Origin: Pirellulaceae bacterium
GTDB lineage: Bacteria; Planctomycetota; Planctomycetia; Pirellulales; Pirellulaceae
NCBI GenBank assembly: GCA_023382975.1
Contig: JAHDXO010000034.1
Location: 54,008-118,007, forward strand
Direction: 5' to 3'
Length of the DNA stretch: 64,000 nt
Shown here: in pieces, positions 52,994 to 64,000 of the stretch
Layout of the letters: every line of letters begins with the position of its first letter
Position numbering within the stretch: the first letter of the stretch is position 1
The notes under the pieces: model-generated
Told to the model about the DNA's origin: nothing
Databases searched by the model: none
Seen by the model: only the letters and a program-made list of their open reading frames with translations
Made by a program: the position numbers and the translations under genes

Positions 52994-54115
52994 TTACAGC
53001 TCCCCCTTGAAGGCGCGTTGGACGAGGGAGTTGAAGAGGTCTTCGGCAGTTTTTAATGCAACCTCACTTCTTCCAATCATTTGCAAGACGTGTTTTTCTT
53101 TCGCGACGAACGACAGTTGCCTATCCATAGGCGGTACCGCCACGGGGATTCGATCCAGACTACCCCTGTTCAACTTGAATTGATCGATTCCAGTCACGAA
53201 TTCACGAATGTGCTTCAGCTCCATGTAACGTGCGAGGTATGGCAAGAGGACCGTCCCATTTGCCGCCAACACATGGGCGTGATTATTCACCCAGAATTTG
53301 CCCAAAGCTAAGCAGGCAATTGGCCGATTCCGAGATTCAAGATGCTTGCCGTCTTCGCTGATCAGCAAGTAATCCCCGTCAAACAGGTAATCGTCCAAGT
53401 AGTCAATAATGCCGACAGACCCGTAGTACGGGTAAATACCATCGCGCTTATCCCGATCAGATTGCTTCAGTGGAACCCGCCGCGAATCACAGTTCTCTAC
53501 TACATCGCCGAATGGCAGCTCGCGAAAGCTGTGAGGGTTGTGCTGCGGGCTGCCGAATGTTTTTAGGAACAGCGACGTCAAGAAGTCATGTGCTTCAGTA
53601 ATAAAACCATGCCGTTTTCGGCGGATGGCGTCGGCTTTGTCGAGGATGTTGGCGATCCGCTTCTGCTCCGGCAGCGGGGGCAGGGGGATTTGGATCTGAG
53701 CTACGAACGCTGGGCGTGCTCTGAGTAGCGAACCACCAACGCCAGCGACGGTGTTCATGAATTTCGCATGAAAGACATCACTCATTAGCAGGTGTCGAAG
53801 ATAGCTCGGTTGGAACTTTGGGCTGCGAAATACAATCCATTCGCTGGAAGCTATTTGCCGCCTGCCACTCGCGTTCGGAACGACCCAGGCACGACGAATG
53901 TGAGGGACAATCCGCGAAAGCAAAACGTCGTCTGGGTTAACCACCTTTTTCGCCGAACCAATCGCTGATCCCTCAACGATGTCCGGTTTCCGAGAATCGT
54001 ACGCGGGAATGCTAAACAACTCGAATACCTCGCTTAGGTAGGCCGATGGATCCACGGATTCCTGCTGAGAGACCATCAACTCTCCCAGTGCAGTCATGCT
54101 CACGGATGTCTTCAT
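52994..54115 (-). CDS. hsdS: Type I restriction-modification specificity subunit
   Basis: A 373-aa HsdS. Two target-recognition domains (about 1-125 and 195-320) are separated by the conserved spacer IPLPPLPEQKRIANILDKADAIRRKRH; a second, weaker copy closes the protein (IPVAVPPMDRQLSFVAKEKHVL). It determines the asymmetric DNA sequence recognised by the HsdM/HsdR complex. It lies 169 nt from hsdM, with a CACAGAG repeat in the gap, and runs straight into capV. The half-sites cannot be derived by eye. Confidence 0.93.
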   Translation of the reverse strand: MKTSVSMTALGELMVSQQESVDPSAYLSEVFELFSIPAYDSRKPDIVEGSAIGSAKKVVNPDDVLLSRIVPHIRRAWVVPNASGRRQIASSEWIVFRSPKFQPSYLRHLLMSDVFHAKFMNTVAGVGGSLLRARPAFVAQIQIPLPPLPEQKRIANILDKADAIRRKRHGFITEAHDFLTSLFLKTFGSPQHNPHSFRELPFGDVVENCDSRRVPLKQSDRDKRDGIYPYYGSVGIIDYLDDYLFDGDYLLISEDGKHLESRNRPIACLALGKFWVNNHAHVLAANGTVLLPYLARYMELKHIREFVTGIDQFKLNRGSLDRIPVAVPPMDRQLSFVAKEKHVLQMIGRSEVALKTAEDLFNSLVQRAFKGEL

Positions 54116-54210
54116 CTATTTGCCGCCTCCCGTCATTTTCTAACACTGGCTAGAGCGATTGGCTTCCCATCGATTGCGGTGACTTCAAATAACCACTGAC
54201 AACACTGGGT

Positions 54211-54270
54211 TTCACAGAGGTGAACGCGAGATCTGCCCCTCTGTGCTCTCTGTGCCCTCTGTGGTGAATT
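54211..54270. repeat. CACAGAG-type dispersed repeat between hsdM and hsdS
   Basis: TTCACAGAGG at the left pairs with CCTCTGTGGTGAA at the right; the middle holds further CTCTGTGC units. Related blocks lie at 55868-55948 and 56354-56384. It occupies most of the space between the two genes. Confidence 0.6.
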
Positions 54271-54284
54271 CCGCCTCCCTGTCT

Positions 54285-55841
54285 TCATCCCAGCATTTGC
54301 TCCAGTTCATCCAGATCTTGCATGATTTCGGTTTCCAGTTTCTTCAGGCGTTTCAGGATGGTTTTCGGGGGGTCGTATTGGACTTCTTCATGGACGATCT
54401 CTTTGTACCGGTTCAGCGAGAGGTCGTATTTATTTTCGGCGATTTCGGCTTTCGGGACGAAGAACGCTTTGGCGGTGCGATCGGTGTCTTTCTTCGGCTT
54501 GCGCTTGCTCCAGCGGGCGCGGACGTCGGGCAGGTCGTTGGCTTCGATGGGGTCGCGTTTGTCGTCCAGGCTGTAGCCGTCGGCTTGCACGTCGCAGAAC
54601 CAGACGTCGGTGGTCTGGCCGCCTTTGGTGAAGATCAGGATGGCGGTGCTGACCCCGGCGTAGGGCTTGAAGACGCCCGCGGGCAGCTTGACCACGGCTT
54701 CCAATTGGTGTTCTTCGACGATCAACCGCCGGGCCGCGACGTGGGCGTTGGACGATCCGAACAGCACGCCGTCCGGGACGATCACGGCACAGCGGCCGCC
54801 GAGCTTGAGCATCCGCAACATGAGCATCAAGAACAACAACTCGGTCTTCTTGGTCTTGACCTTGCCGGTCAGGCTGGAGTGGACGTCCTGCTCGTCCAAG
54901 CTGCCTTTGAACGGCGGGTTGGCCAGGATCAGGTCGAAACAGTCGCTGGCGTAGCGGGGAAACCGCTCGGGGAAGTTGTTGCTCAGCGTGTCCTGGTAGT
55001 GGATGTCGGGCGTGTCGACGCCGTGCAGCATCAGGTTCATGGCGGCGATGCGGAGCATGGTGACGTCGAAGTCGAATCCGTGGAACATGCCGCTCTGGAT
55101 GTGCTTTCGGTAGGGTTCGAGCAGGTCGCCGGTGTAGGTGGTAATCTGCTCGCCGTTGGAGTGTTCGACCAAGCGGCCTTCTTTCGACGTGTATTTCTTG
55201 CGCAGGTGCTCCATGACGCTGACCAAAAAGCCCCCGGTGCCGCAGGCGGGGTCGCCGATTACCCAAGTGGGCTCGGGTTCCATCAAGTCGACCATCAGGT
55301 TGATGATGTGCCGGGGCGTGCGGAATTGGCCGTTGATGCCGGCCGTGGTCAGCTTGCTCAGCAGGTACTCGTACAGATCGCCCTTCGTGTCGCCTTGGCC
55401 CAGCGGCAGTTCGTCGATCATGTTGACGGCGGAGACCAGCAAGCTGGGCTTCTGGATCATCAACTGGGCGTCTTTCATGTATTCGGCGAACGTGTTTTTC
55501 GGTTCGCCCTTGGCCACACCGCCAACAGCGCCCAGGGTGCGGAAGTGGGGGAACACTTTGTCGCGGACCAGCGGCAGCATGGCTTCGCCGCCCAGATGGC
55601 GGAAGTTGGACCAGCGGATCTTCTGGCCTTGGTCGGTGGCGGCGAAGAACGAGCCGGGAAACGGCTGGCCCTTGTTCGTGCGGTTCCAGCGTTTCTCTTC
55701 GGTGCTCTCGCGCATGTCCAGCAGCCGGGCGAACATCAAGAACGAAATCTGCTCGATGACCGTCAACGGGTTGGTGATCCCGCCCGTCCAGAATTCTTCC
55801 CAGAGTTTATCAATCCGGCTGCGCAAAGGTCCTGTAATCAT
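54285..55841 (-). CDS. hsdM: Type I restriction-modification DNA methyltransferase subunit
   Basis: A 518-aa N6-adenine methyltransferase. It has an HsdM N-terminal helical domain (ITGPLRSRIDKLWEEFWTGGITNPLTVIEQISFLMFARLLD), AdoMet motif I GDPACGTGGFLVSVMEHLRKKY and motif IV LILANPPFKGSL. It methylates host sites specified by HsdS and, with HsdR, forms the nuclease. ATG 55841 is the natural start; the longer frame runs into a repeat. The order of the cluster is hsdR, GxxExxY, hsdM, hsdS, with repeats at both sides of hsdM. Confidence 0.95.
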   Translation of the reverse strand: MITGPLRSRIDKLWEEFWTGGITNPLTVIEQISFLMFARLLDMRESTEEKRWNRTNKGQPFPGSFFAATDQGQKIRWSNFRHLGGEAMLPLVRDKVFPHFRTLGAVGGVAKGEPKNTFAEYMKDAQLMIQKPSLLVSAVNMIDELPLGQGDTKGDLYEYLLSKLTTAGINGQFRTPRHIINLMVDLMEPEPTWVIGDPACGTGGFLVSVMEHLRKKYTSKEGRLVEHSNGEQITTYTGDLLEPYRKHIQSGMFHGFDFDVTMLRIAAMNLMLHGVDTPDIHYQDTLSNNFPERFPRYASDCFDLILANPPFKGSLDEQDVHSSLTGKVKTKKTELLFLMLMLRMLKLGGRCAVIVPDGVLFGSSNAHVAARRLIVEEHQLEAVVKLPAGVFKPYAGVSTAILIFTKGGQTTDVWFCDVQADGYSLDDKRDPIEANDLPDVRARWSKRKPKKDTDRTAKAFFVPKAEIAENKYDLSLNRYKEIVHEEVQYDPPKTILKRLKKLETEIMQDLDELEQMLG

Positions 55842-55867
55842 GGCGATGTTTTCTATCGTTGGGAATC

Positions 55868-55948
55868 TCACCACAGAGGGCACAGAGAGCACGGAGAGGA
55901 TACCCAAAGGCTCATTTCTCTGTGCTCTCCGTGGTCTCTGTGGTTCAC
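55868..55948. repeat. CACAGAG-type hairpin repeat between the GxxExxY gene and hsdM
   Basis: An approximately 81-nt palindromic block: CACCACAGAGGGCACAGAG on the left mirrors CTCTGTGGTTCAC on the right, with GAGCACGGAGAG and CTCTGTGCTCTCCGTGG in between. It could form a long stem. It sits just upstream of the hsdM start. Confidence 0.65.
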
Positions 55949-55975
55949 TCAAATCCTGTGGTTTGTTTCAATTCT

Positions 55976-56347
55976 TCAATTTACCAATCGCTGGATGCCG
56001 TCTTTCAGTTGGCGGACGTGGAAGTTGATCAGCAGACCGACTTTGTTGCCGCGCAGCTTAAGGTACGACAGCAGTTGGGCCTGGTGGATCGGTTCGATTT
56101 TGCTGACCGCTTTCAGTTCGACGATCACTTGATCCTCGACCAGCGCGTCGATCCGATAGCCGACGTCCAAGCGGACTTCTTCGTATTGGATCGGACATTC
56201 GACTTGCGTCTGGACGGCCAGCCCTCGTTTTCGCAATTCGTAGGCCAAACAAGCCTCGTACGCGGACTCCAGCAGTCCCGGCCCCAGCACGGTATGGACT
56301 TTCATAGCCGCATCCACGATCTGACCGGTGATCTGATTCAGTTTCAT
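55976..56347 (-). CDS. GxxExxY protein (PD-(D/E)XK-like)
   Basis: A 123-aa protein with the family signature LNQITGQIVDAAMKVHTVLGPGLLESAYEACLAYEL (GxxExxY), DVGYRIDALVEDQVIVELKAVSKIEPIHQAQLLSYLKL (D...ExK nuclease-fold residues) and a conserved end LKDGIQRLVN. Function unknown; the fold suggests a nuclease-like role. The ribosome site GAGGAG is part of the CACAGAG repeat just upstream. It is inserted between hsdR and hsdM and flanked on both sides by such repeats, so it looks like a passenger gene in the operon. Confidence 0.88.
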   Translation of the reverse strand: MKLNQITGQIVDAAMKVHTVLGPGLLESAYEACLAYELRKRGLAVQTQVECPIQYEEVRLDVGYRIDALVEDQVIVELKAVSKIEPIHQAQLLSYLKLRGNKVGLLINFHVRQLKDGIQRLVN

Positions 56348-56353
56348 GATTTT

Positions 56354-56382
56354 CTCCTCTGTGCTCTCTGGGTTCTCTGTGG

Positions 56383-56384
<2 letters not shown>
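56354..56384. repeat. CACAGAG-type repeat spanning the hsdR end
   Basis: TCCTCTGTGCTCTCTGGGTT and CTCTGTGGTTA on the plus strand. The last bases provide the TAA stop codon of hsdR on the minus strand, and the first provide the GAGGAG Shine-Dalgarno of the GxxExxY gene. Confidence 0.65.
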
Positions 56385-59772
<3,388 letters not shown>

Positions 59773-59813
59773 CGTTTGGTAGTCGCAGGCTGCAGACATG
59801 GCGGAAGGGAAAG

Positions 59814-59829
59814 GCAAACCGCGTGCCAG
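59814..59829 (-). promoter_or_regulatory. Sigma-54 (-24/-12) promoter upstream of hsdR
   Basis: On the minus strand the sequence is CTGGCACGCGGTTTGC, an exact fit to TGGCAC-N5-TTGC with the invariant GG and GC at the right distance. It lies between the stop codon of the sigma-54 activator gene and hsdR, 42 nt before ATG 59772, so the activator beside it is the obvious regulator. Confidence 0.8.
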
Positions 59830-59858
59830 ACTTATGGTCGTCGCTCGCCCGGCAAAAA

Positions 59859-61463
59859 TCAAGGGTTCCAGTCGCCCGACACCTGCAAGCGTTTCAGTTG
59901 GGCGTCCAGCGTCTGGTAGCTCTTCATCCCCAGCAACTGGGCCGCCTGGGATTTGACGCCCTGTGCCTGCTCCATGGCGCGTCGTAAGTAATTGCGGCGC
60001 AAATCGTTAAGGTACTCCTCCAGATCGAAGCCGTCGCCCAGTGGGCAGTCGAAAGCCGGGCCCCTCGGACCGCTGCCACCGGGCATTTCCCCCAGGGCGG
60101 CGACCAGATCCGAACGGTCCAGAACGTGGCCCTCGGCCAGTACGGCAGCCTGGACCAAGACGTTATGCAATTGCCGTACGTTTCCCGGCCACTCGTGTTT
60201 CTTCACAAATGCGGTTGCGGAACCAGAAAGCCGTTTGTGCTGATAGCTCGGCTCTTCGGTCTGAAAGTTTCGGTTGATCTGGTCGAGCAGACGCTGGGCA
60301 ATCGCGGGGATGTCGGCCTTGCGATCGCGCAGCGGGGGCAGCGTAATCGAGATTGTCGCCAGGCGGTAGTAGAGATCTTCGCGGAACGTCCCCTGGCGAA
60401 TCGCCTGGTGGAGGTCTCGGTTTGTCGCCGCCACGACGCGGACGTCCGCTTTTCGATCCCGGTCATCGCCCAGTCGACGAATCGTCCGGATCGTCGGGGA
60501 CTCGCCCGGCAGCGACTGCAAGACTCGCAACAGTTTGGCCTGGGTTTCCAGATCGCACTCCCCGATTTCATCCAGGAACAAGGTACCGCCATGCACCAGT
60601 TCGAATGCTCCTTTGCGCTCTTTGTCCGCCCCAGTGAATGCACCGCGGGTGTGGCCGAACAGTTCGGAATCCAGGAGGGTTCGCGAGAGGGCTGCACAAT
60701 TGATCGCCAGCAGCGGCTTGTCCCGTCGTGGGCTCGCGTTGTGGATGGCCTGGGCGAACATCTCCTTGCCCGTCCCGCTTTCGCCCAGAAGAAGGACCGT
60801 CACACCTCGGACGGCCGCGCGTTTGGCTCGTCCGACCGCGTCGCGGATGGCGCGGCTGTCGCCGACGATGTCCCCAAAGCCTTCGATTTCGCTCGGGCTC
60901 TGCGATGCCAGATGCTGAAGGTACGAATCGGGGTTCTTCAAGATCTCCGGCAGTACATCGATGGTCAGATCAAAGGGCACTTCGGTGACCCACGACTTTC
61001 CGGCGAACGTCTCGTAAAACGTGGCTGGATATCGGGTTTTCCCAAGCAACAACCAGACCGCAGCCATCGCCGGCGTGCCGGGACTCAGATGCAGACACAG
61101 TTCGATCTCTGTCCACTCCTTCCGCTTTCGGATGGCGGAGAGCACCGCGTCAGCGATCTGAAAAATGGCGTTGTAGTCCGTAGGCTTCTTCAGATTTGCC
61201 GGGATGACTTCGGCCTTCGTGCCGAGCCACGCTACGTATCTCTTGTTCCAAGCGGATGGGTAATTGGTCAGCAGATGAATTTCGTCGAACTGCTGGGTGG
61301 AAAGGAGCGTTTTGACGGGACCAAGGTCGCCTTGCTTCGGCCGCTCGCCCTTCACCACTTCCAAGATCTCCTCACGCTGAGCAGGCGGAAGCGATGCCGC
61401 CATCGCCCGCAAATCACTATGACCGATCCACTGAACCAAGACTCGTTTTGCAGTCATTGTCAT
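59859..61463 (-). CDS. Sigma-54-dependent activator with CARF-like sensor domain (RtcR-related)
   Basis: A 534-aa protein. Residues 5-170 form a CARF-like domain: a first strand KRVLVQWIGHSDL and the motif ELCLHLSPGTPAMAAVWLLLGKTRYPA, which matches the HITTGT...LLAEARYLPA block of RtcR. The AAA+ domain has Walker A GESGTGKE (227-234), GAFTGA (274-279, sigma-54 contact), Walker B GGTLFLDEIGE and the R-finger region. A Fis-type helix-turn-helix ends it (AQGVKSQAAQLLGMKSYQTLDAQLKRLQV). No rtcA or rtcB is nearby; the adjacent hsdR has a sigma-54 promoter. ATG 61463 follows AAGGAA at 7 nt; the upstream ATG at 61502 does not. Confidence 0.85.
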   Translation of the reverse strand: MTMTAKRVLVQWIGHSDLRAMAASLPPAQREEILEVVKGERPKQGDLGPVKTLLSTQQFDEIHLLTNYPSAWNKRYVAWLGTKAEVIPANLKKPTDYNAIFQIADAVLSAIRKRKEWTEIELCLHLSPGTPAMAAVWLLLGKTRYPATFYETFAGKSWVTEVPFDLTIDVLPEILKNPDSYLQHLASQSPSEIEGFGDIVGDSRAIRDAVGRAKRAAVRGVTVLLLGESGTGKEMFAQAIHNASPRRDKPLLAINCAALSRTLLDSELFGHTRGAFTGADKERKGAFELVHGGTLFLDEIGECDLETQAKLLRVLQSLPGESPTIRTIRRLGDDRDRKADVRVVAATNRDLHQAIRQGTFREDLYYRLATISITLPPLRDRKADIPAIAQRLLDQINRNFQTEEPSYQHKRLSGSATAFVKKHEWPGNVRQLHNVLVQAAVLAEGHVLDRSDLVAALGEMPGGSGPRGPAFDCPLGDGFDLEEYLNDLRRNYLRRAMEQAQGVKSQAAQLLGMKSYQTLDAQLKRLQVSGDWNP

Positions 61464-61469
61464 AGCGTC

Positions 61470-61531
61470 ATTCCTTGCGGTCGGCGAGTTTTGCACCGCC
61501 ACATTCTAACCCGGGCCCCGGCCGCAACCAA
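61470..61531 (-). promoter_or_regulatory. Promoter and leader of the CARF/sigma-54 activator gene
   Basis: On the minus strand TTGGTT (61531-61526), 17 nt, and TAGAAT (61508-61503) make a candidate promoter. It is followed by the 26-nt leader 61495-61470 (core GCAAAACTCGCCGACCGC, then AAGGAAT), identical to that of the haem protein gene at 48095-48070. The leader carries the ribosome site. Confidence 0.5.
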
Positions 61532-61540
61532 AGCGGCCCG

Positions 61541-61742
61541 CGCGCCGCCGAACGCAGCTTCAAGTGGCTCGCGGGCGCTGAACGCGAGTCAGGGCGGTTC
61601 TCAATTCGGACCCGTGGCCGGCGGACGCGGGCCACTTGGGATGCGCGCCGCCGAACGCAGCTTCAAGTGGCTCGCGGGCGCTGAACGCGAGTCAAGGCGG
61701 TTCTCAATTCGGACCCGCGGCCGGCGGACGCGGGCCACTTGG
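61541..61742. repeat. Tandem duplication of a 103-bp unit
   Basis: Copies at 61541-61643 and 61644-61742 are nearly identical (differences at a few bases), and a third, degenerate beginning follows (GGCTCGCGGGCCGCTGAAGG at 61741-61760). The unit contains GGCTCGCGGGCGCTGAACGC, another planctomycete-style repeat. The open frames in it are repeat translations. Together with the promoter and leader, it fills most of the gap 61464-61890; the remaining 61761-61890 has nothing that I recognise. Confidence 0.8.
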
Positions 61743-61890
61743 CTCGCGGGCCGCTGAAGGCGAGTCGGGAAGAGTACCCCGCGTTCGGCATCTTGTCGGC
61801 TGGCCCGGTCTTGACGCATACTGAACCGTGGTGCCGGGCTGTTGATCCATTCCGGCTGACTTGTCCGTCGAGTTCACGGTGGCAAACATC

Positions 61891-62319
61891 ATGGTGTATT
61901 CCGCAGGTACTCTGCTCTATCGGTTTCGGGACGGCGAGCTCCAGGTGCTGCTGGTCCATCCCTCGGGGAATTACAACCGCCGTGCTCCGTGGAGCATACC
62001 CAAGGGGATTCCCGACGACGGCGAGGCGCTGGAGGCGGCGGCTCGGCGCGAGACTCGCGAGGAAACGGGTGTCGAAGCGGCCGAGTTGTCGGAGATCGGC
62101 TCGATCGACTATCGGCGCAGCCGGAAACGCATTTTTGCCTTCGCCGGTCCTGCGCCGCCGGATGCGGAGCCTTGTTGTGCTTCGTGGGAAGTGGACGGCG
62201 CCGAGTTCGTGGCGGTCGACGAAGCACGGCAGCGGATTCATCCCGACCAGGCGCCGTTCTTGGACCGCTTGGAGGCTTTGCTGAATACCAGATCGCAGGT
62301 GCAGGAGCCGATGCCATGA
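61891..62319 (+). CDS. NUDIX hydrolase
   Basis: A 142-aa protein with a perfect Nudix box, GIPDDGEALEAAARRETREETGV (GX5EX7REUXEEXGU), whose glutamates bind the metal. The N-terminus SAGTLLYRFRDGELQVLLVHPSGNY is the usual first sheet, and the W in APWSIPKG precedes the box. Possible substrates are nucleoside diphosphate derivatives or diadenosine polyphosphates. TTG 61861 is an alternative start. Its TGA overlaps the ppsR start (ATGA). Confidence 0.9.
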   Translation: MVYSAGTLLYRFRDGELQVLLVHPSGNYNRRAPWSIPKGIPDDGEALEAAARRETREETGVEAAELSEIGSIDYRRSRKRIFAFAGPAPPDAEPCCASWEVDGAEFVAVDEARQRIHPDQAPFLDRLEALLNTRSQVQEPMP

Positions 62320-63137
62320 GCCCCGGCACGGAAGAGAACGCAACCCGGCGGATCATTCTGCTGTCCGGATCGACCGGTCGGACGGTCGAGGAGGTGGTCA
62401 AGGCCGCGTTGGCCCAGTTCAAGAATCCTGATGTGACGATCGATCTGCGGCCTCGTGTCCGTAGCGTGAAGGCGGCGGTCCGCATCATCGACGAGGCAGC
62501 CGAGAGCGGGGCAATCGTGTTCCATAGCCTGGTTGCGCCCAAGGTGCGCGACGCGGTGATTCAGCACACCCAAGTTCGCCGAGTCCCCAGCGTCGATGTG
62601 CTCGGGCCGGTGCTCACCGCGCTGAACGACTACCTGGGGGAAGCACCGCGACTGCGGCCTGGATTGTCGTACCAGTTGCGCAAGGAGCATTTCGACCGGA
62701 TCGAGGCCGTGAATTTCACGCTGGCGCATGACGATGGTTGCGCGTTGGACGGGTTGTCGCGGGCGGACGTCGTGCTGGTCGGTCCCTCGCGCGTCGCCAA
62801 GAGCGTCACGTGTTGCTACTTGGCTTACCGCGGCATCCGGGCAGCGAACGTGCCTCTGGTTCCCGGTTGGGAACTGCCGGAGCAACTGACGGACTTGGAC
62901 CAGCAGAAGGTCATCGGGTTGACGATGAACCCCGCGCGTTTGCAGAGCATCCGCCGCCAGCGCATCCGCGACATGGGACGCGGCCCCTTCGATCGGTACG
63001 ACGACCTGGACAACGTCCGTCAGGAATTGCGGGAAGCCAATCGCATCGTCGCCCGGCACGGTTGGCGGAGTATCGACGTGTCGTACAAGAGCGTGGAAGA
63101 GGTGGCCCGCGAAGTGCTGACGATGATCGGTCGATAG
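62316..63137 (+). CDS. ppsR: PEP synthase regulatory protein (bifunctional kinase/pyrophosphorylase, DUF299)
   Basis: A 273-aa protein. Family signatures are IILLSGSTGRTVEEVVKAAL, the nucleotide loop ADVVLVGPSRVAKSVTCCYLAYRGIRAANVPLVPG and SIDVSYKSVEEVAREVL. PpsR/PDRP-type enzymes phosphorylate and dephosphorylate PEP synthase or pyruvate phosphate dikinase on a threonine using ADP, controlling gluconeogenic flux. It is coupled to the NUDIX gene by ATGA; the target enzyme gene is not in the window. Confidence 0.92.
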   Translation: MSPGTEENATRRIILLSGSTGRTVEEVVKAALAQFKNPDVTIDLRPRVRSVKAAVRIIDEAAESGAIVFHSLVAPKVRDAVIQHTQVRRVPSVDVLGPVLTALNDYLGEAPRLRPGLSYQLRKEHFDRIEAVNFTLAHDDGCALDGLSRADVVLVGPSRVAKSVTCCYLAYRGIRAANVPLVPGWELPEQLTDLDQQKVIGLTMNPARLQSIRRQRIRDMGRGPFDRYDDLDNVRQELREANRIVARHGWRSIDVSYKSVEEVAREVLTMIGR

Positions 63138-63224
63138 CACGCGCCGGCCGCGATTGGCAGACGTCCGGCGTTCCGGGTAGAATGCCCGTGTGTCGGGGGA
63201 ACGATTCTTTCAAGTGAGTTTCTC

Positions 63225-63902
63225 ATGGACTGGTCGAATTTGATACCGTGGGCGATATTCGGAGGCATTGCGGTTCTGATCGTCGCGTCGATGTACTTCT
63301 CCTACGCCCAGGACCGCAAACGAACCGGGCAATGGCAGCAGGTCGCGGACCAGTTGCGGGTGCCGTTTCTCGGTGAACTGAACGATCTGCTCAGCCGCTT
63401 CGGCGGAATGAGGATGTTTCAACGGGGCAGTGACCGAGCGTTTCGCAATGCGATTGCCGGAGATCTCGGCCCGGTGCGGATCGCCCTGGCCGATTTCCGC
63501 TACACGACCGGCAGCGGCAAGAACCGCCGGACGCATCGGTTCACGGTCTGCCTCGTGGAGAATGACGCGATCGACGTGCCCGCGTGCCATCTGCGGCCGG
63601 AACGGCGTTTTCTGGACGCACTCGGATCGCTGTTCGGCGGCCAGGACATCGACTTTGCGGATGACGACGAGTTCTCGCGCAGCTTCGTGCTGCAGGGCGA
63701 TTCCGAACCTGCCATCCGAGAATTGTTCGACCAGGACGTGCGCACTTGGTTCTGTACCAATCAGCGAGCCAACCTGCAATTCGAGGCGCGGGGCAATACG
63801 CTAGCGCTGCACACGGGGCGGTTAGTGCCGCCCGAGGAAGCCGCGCAATTGCTGCAATTCGCCCTGGAGATCACCAAGGTGTTGGGAGGGCAGAAGCGTT
63901 AG
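63225..63902 (+). CDS. Hypothetical single-pass membrane protein
   Basis: A 225-aa protein. An N-terminal hydrophobic helix (about 8-26; PWAIFGGIAVLIVASMYF) is followed by a soluble domain of about 190 residues with GPVRIALADFRYTTGSGKNRRTHRFTVCLVEN and a C-terminal helical end PPEEAAQLLQFALEITKVL. No family is recognised; DUF3137-like or phospholipid-scramblase-like proteins have a similar layout, but I cannot assign it. It is 87 nt after ppsR and may share its transcript. The 98 nt to the window end contain only repeat-like sequence. Confidence 0.65.
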   Translation: MDWSNLIPWAIFGGIAVLIVASMYFSYAQDRKRTGQWQQVADQLRVPFLGELNDLLSRFGGMRMFQRGSDRAFRNAIAGDLGPVRIALADFRYTTGSGKNRRTHRFTVCLVENDAIDVPACHLRPERRFLDALGSLFGGQDIDFADDDEFSRSFVLQGDSEPAIRELFDQDVRTWFCTNQRANLQFEARGNTLALHTGRLVPPEEAAQLLQFALEITKVLGGQKR

Positions 63903-64000
63903 AGTCTCGTTCGCAGGATGCGCGCACGGCGAGAGCATCTTCGTCGAACGGCAAGCCGAAGGAGGCTGCTGAAAAAGTCGTGGGGTAAGCTTCCAGCTTG

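Noticed and set aside
61541..61742. Tandem 103-bp units as a CRISPR array
   Set aside because: The units are adjacent without spacers, only about two copies exist and no cas gene is near.

Overview
The window is high-GC chromosomal DNA from a planctomycete, probably of the Pirellulales/Gemmatales type. This is inferred from gene families concentrated in that phylum. They include a DUF1559 prepilin-like protein followed by its small lipoprotein, DUF1207 and BBP2-like outer-membrane proteins, very large c-type-cytochrome/beta-propeller proteins (HzsA-related, DUF6797/LamG, TIGR02604/TIGR02603-like), a DUF1080 domain protein, a Tat-exported Gfo/Idh/MocA oxidoreductase, and many short dispersed intergenic repeats. 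No rRNA, tRNA, CRISPR array or insertion sequence was recognised.

Layout. 0-8 kb: the N-terminus of a sodium:solute symporter, an HzsA-related dihaem propeller protein, a MazF-type toxin-antitoxin pair and a 1320-aa cytochrome/LamG protein. 8-15.6 kb: one translationally coupled six-gene chemosensory operon (cheW-cheR-cheW-mcp-cheA/REC-cheB) in the order of Wsp-type systems, with no diguanylate cyclase beside it. 15.7-24.9 kb: exported hydrolase and oxidoreductase genes, DUF1559 plus lipoprotein, a monoacylglycerol-lipase-like hydrolase and envelope proteins. 25-33.4 kb: a DinG-type helicase, a GH99/WbsX-like protein coupled to a radical-SAM protein, and a beta-barrel protein. 33.5-36.6 kb: a tripartite tricarboxylate transporter operon (tctCBA). 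36.9-44.2 kb: a cytosolic triple-PAS hybrid kinase, DUF202, rarA, and a cbpA-like/unknown/rnpA/yidD operon. 44.4-48.1 kb: a PVC-type haem/HEAT protein.

48.1-61.5 kb, all on the minus strand, is a defence island. In transcription order it holds a sigma-54 activator with a CARF-like sensor domain, a near-perfect sigma-54 promoter, hsdR, a GxxExxY protein, hsdM, hsdS, a CapV patatin phospholipase, a CD-NTase with a C-terminal sensor domain (together a two-gene CBASS), a truncated AAA ATPase, a small orphan ORF, a RES toxin, its Xre/MbcA antitoxin with its own promoter, and small ORFs. capV starts 3 nt after the hsdS stop codon, so the CBASS genes appear to be read as part of the restriction-modification operon. 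My main hypothesis is that the CARF/sigma-54 protein senses a nucleotide or RNA-end signal and switches on the restriction and CBASS genes through the promoter at 59814-59829. It is inferred from sequence only.

61.5-64 kb: a 103-bp tandem duplication, then a NUDIX hydrolase coupled to a ppsR-type kinase/phosphorylase and an unknown membrane protein. Several repeat families sit exactly at gene ends or starts, supply stop codons or Shine-Dalgarno sequences, and appear to be an active part of gene structure here.
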